Source of the DNA: an uncultured Cellvibrio sp.
GTDB lineage: Bacteria; Pseudomonadota; Gammaproteobacteria; Pseudomonadales; Cellvibrionaceae
Direction: 5' to 3'
Length of the DNA stretch: 64,000 nucleotides
NCBI GenBank assembly: GCA_946480695.1
Contig: CAMLKG010000018.1
Span: 1-64,000 of the forward strand
The notes under the pieces are model-generated. The model was not told the origin of the DNA. It saw nothing but the letters and a program-made list of their open reading frames with translations, and made no database searches. This document shows, piece after piece, positions 63,049 to 64,000 of the stretch (position 1 is the stretch's first letter; the number at the start of each line of letters is the position of its first letter). Both the position numbers and the translations under genes were made by a program.

Positions 63049-64000
63049 ATGGGTTCTTTACCGGTAAAAGTTACCGATGTAGGTCATGCCTCTGCGTGGT
63101 TGGTATATAAACGTTTGCTTGGCTATGTAAAACCATACGCTGGCTGGTTTGTGTTGAGCTTTTTTGGATTCGGCCTGTTTGGCGCTTCCAGTGTTTTGTT
63201 TGTGAAGATTCTTGAGAACCTTGTGAATGTAATTGCAGCAAATGACCCCTCGGATCGCTATTGGGTGCCGTTGCAAGTTATAGGTGCCACCCTGTTACGC
63301 AGTGTGGGTTCCTTCGTCGGTGTTTATTTAATGTCGCGTATTGCGTTCAATATTATCCACCAGTTGCGTGTACAAGTTTTCAACCACATGACGCAACTGC
63401 CCAACGCAACCTTTGATGCAAAGAATTCGGGCAATCTTATTTCGATTATTACTTACAACATCAATGGTGTAACCGCTGCTGCAACCGATGCAATAAAAAT
63501 TTCATTACGGGAAGGCTTAACGGTGATCGCGCTTTTTGCCACCTTGCTTTATATGGATTGGCGCCTGACGCTGGTGTTTATTTTAATCGCGCCGTTAATT
63601 GGCGTTATTGTCGGTGCGGTTGGTAAACGGCTGCGTAAATTGAGTAACAAAGTGCAAAACACCGTGGGTGATTTAACCCAGGTTACCGGAGAAATGATTA
63701 ACGGTTTCAAAGTGATGCGCAGTTTTGGCGGTGAGGATTATGAAAGGCAACGTTTTGAAGTAGTGAGTAAAAAAAATCTCCAGCAAAATATGAAAATTGT
63801 TGTTACCTCTGCAGCTAACACGCCGTTGATTCAGTTAATTATTGCCATTGCCATTGCGTTGCTGATTTTTATTGCATTGAGTTTTATGGAAATCAAGGAA
63901 CCCGCCAGTTTTGTTGCCTATATGACGGCGGTGGCCGGCATTTTACCCTCTATGCGTAAACTGGGTGAGGTTGCCCCCACTATTTTAAAAGGTGTTGCGG
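63049..64000 (+). CDS. msbA: Lipid A/LPS export ABC transporter MsbA (3' end outside window)
   Basis: 317 codons from the ATG at 63049 (MGSLPVKVTDVGHASAWLVY) are open to the window edge. This is the transmembrane half of an exporter: YVKPYAGWFVLSFFGFGLFG, then AFNIIHQLRVQVFNHMTQLP, TFDAKNSGNLISIITYNING, and FKVMRSFGGEDYERQRFEV, all typical of MsbA. The ATP-binding half lies beyond the window. An ATG at 63038 is in another frame. The gene is last in the waaF/waaG-waaP/ligase-like run, so flipping of core-lipid A is coupled to its assembly genes. Confidence 0.93.
   Translation, partial: MGSLPVKVTDVGHASAWLVYKRLLGYVKPYAGWFVLSFFGFGLFGASSVLFVKILENLVNVIAANDPSDRYWVPLQVIGATLLRSVGSFVGVYLMSRIAFNIIHQLRVQVFNHMTQLPNATFDAKNSGNLISIITYNINGVTAAATDAIKISLREGLTVIALFATLLYMDWRLTLVFILIAPLIGVIVGAVGKRLRKLSNKVQNTVGDLTQVTGEMINGFKVMRSFGGEDYERQRFEVVSKKNLQQNMKIVVTSAANTPLIQLIIAIAIALLIFIALSFMEIKEPASFVAYMTAVAGILPSMRKLGEVAPTILKGVA

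Overview
The window looks like a chromosome segment of a plant-polysaccharide-degrading gammaproteobacterium, most likely a Cellvibrio or close relative (Cellvibrionaceae). This rests on secreted glycanases built from catalytic and carbohydrate-binding modules joined by poly-serine linkers, several TonB-dependent receptor loci, and housekeeping gene orders shared with Pseudomonas (argH/algZ/algR; lptM-lysA-dapF-DUF484-xerC; glnE-ilvE-waaF). The assignment is inferred from architecture and remembered synteny; no database search was run.

Layout. 1-10.1 kb: the 3' part of a giant secreted RHS/YD-repeat toxin. It has near-identical 1.08-kb N-terminal modules, an SpvB domain, calcium-type VCBS repeats, an RHS core and a WHH-type nuclease tip. 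A SUKH immunity gene follows, then a graveyard holding a broken symE toxin gene and a frameshifted fragment of the RHS core between two look-alike terminators. 10.1-19.5 kb: a lipocalin-like secreted protein, class I adenylate cyclase behind a hybrid histidine kinase, argH, and the divergent algZ-algR pair. 19.5-21.2 kb: a GH5 mannanase with CBM10 and CBM2 modules.

21.7-29.8 kb: one minus-strand operon in the order ECF sigma factor, FecR-like anti-sigma, TonB-dependent receptor with STN domain, flavin-dependent tryptophan-halogenase homologue, SapC homologue, DUF6445 protein. The start/stop codons overlap or nearly touch along the run. It resembles a self-regulated outer-membrane uptake system with unexplained modifying enzymes. 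30.0-31.0 kb: a small, compact accessory module (acetyltransferase-like protein plus two tiny proteins). 31.1-43.8 kb: carbohydrate genes: a cytoplasmic GH13 enzyme, a lipoprotein methyltransferase homologue, a GH30 glycosidase, a large repeat lipoprotein, a GH5 glucanase flanked by CBM6-like modules, and a membrane-anchored AraC regulator with its own TonB receptor.

43.9-49.6 kb: a signalling island: a lysine-rich protein of unknown function, a Ser/Thr kinase with TPRs, an FHA protein with a putative winged-helix C-terminus, and a degenerate sigma-54-activator-like AAA protein. 49.7-53.8 kb: the lptM-lysA-dapF-DUF484-xerC operon. 53.8-58.5 kb: a glycine-zipper envelope protein, glnE and ilvE. 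58.8-64 kb: lipopolysaccharide core genes: waaF, a natural fusion of WaaG glycosyltransferase and WaaP kinase, an O-antigen-ligase-like membrane protein, and msbA running off the window.

The items most worth a second look are the WaaG-WaaP fusion (with waaC absent from its usual place), the receptor/halogenase/SapC/DUF6445 operon with its two-signal-peptide receptor, the symE/RHS relics, and the kinase-FHA-degenerate AAA island. No tRNA, rRNA, CRISPR array or intact insertion sequence was seen.
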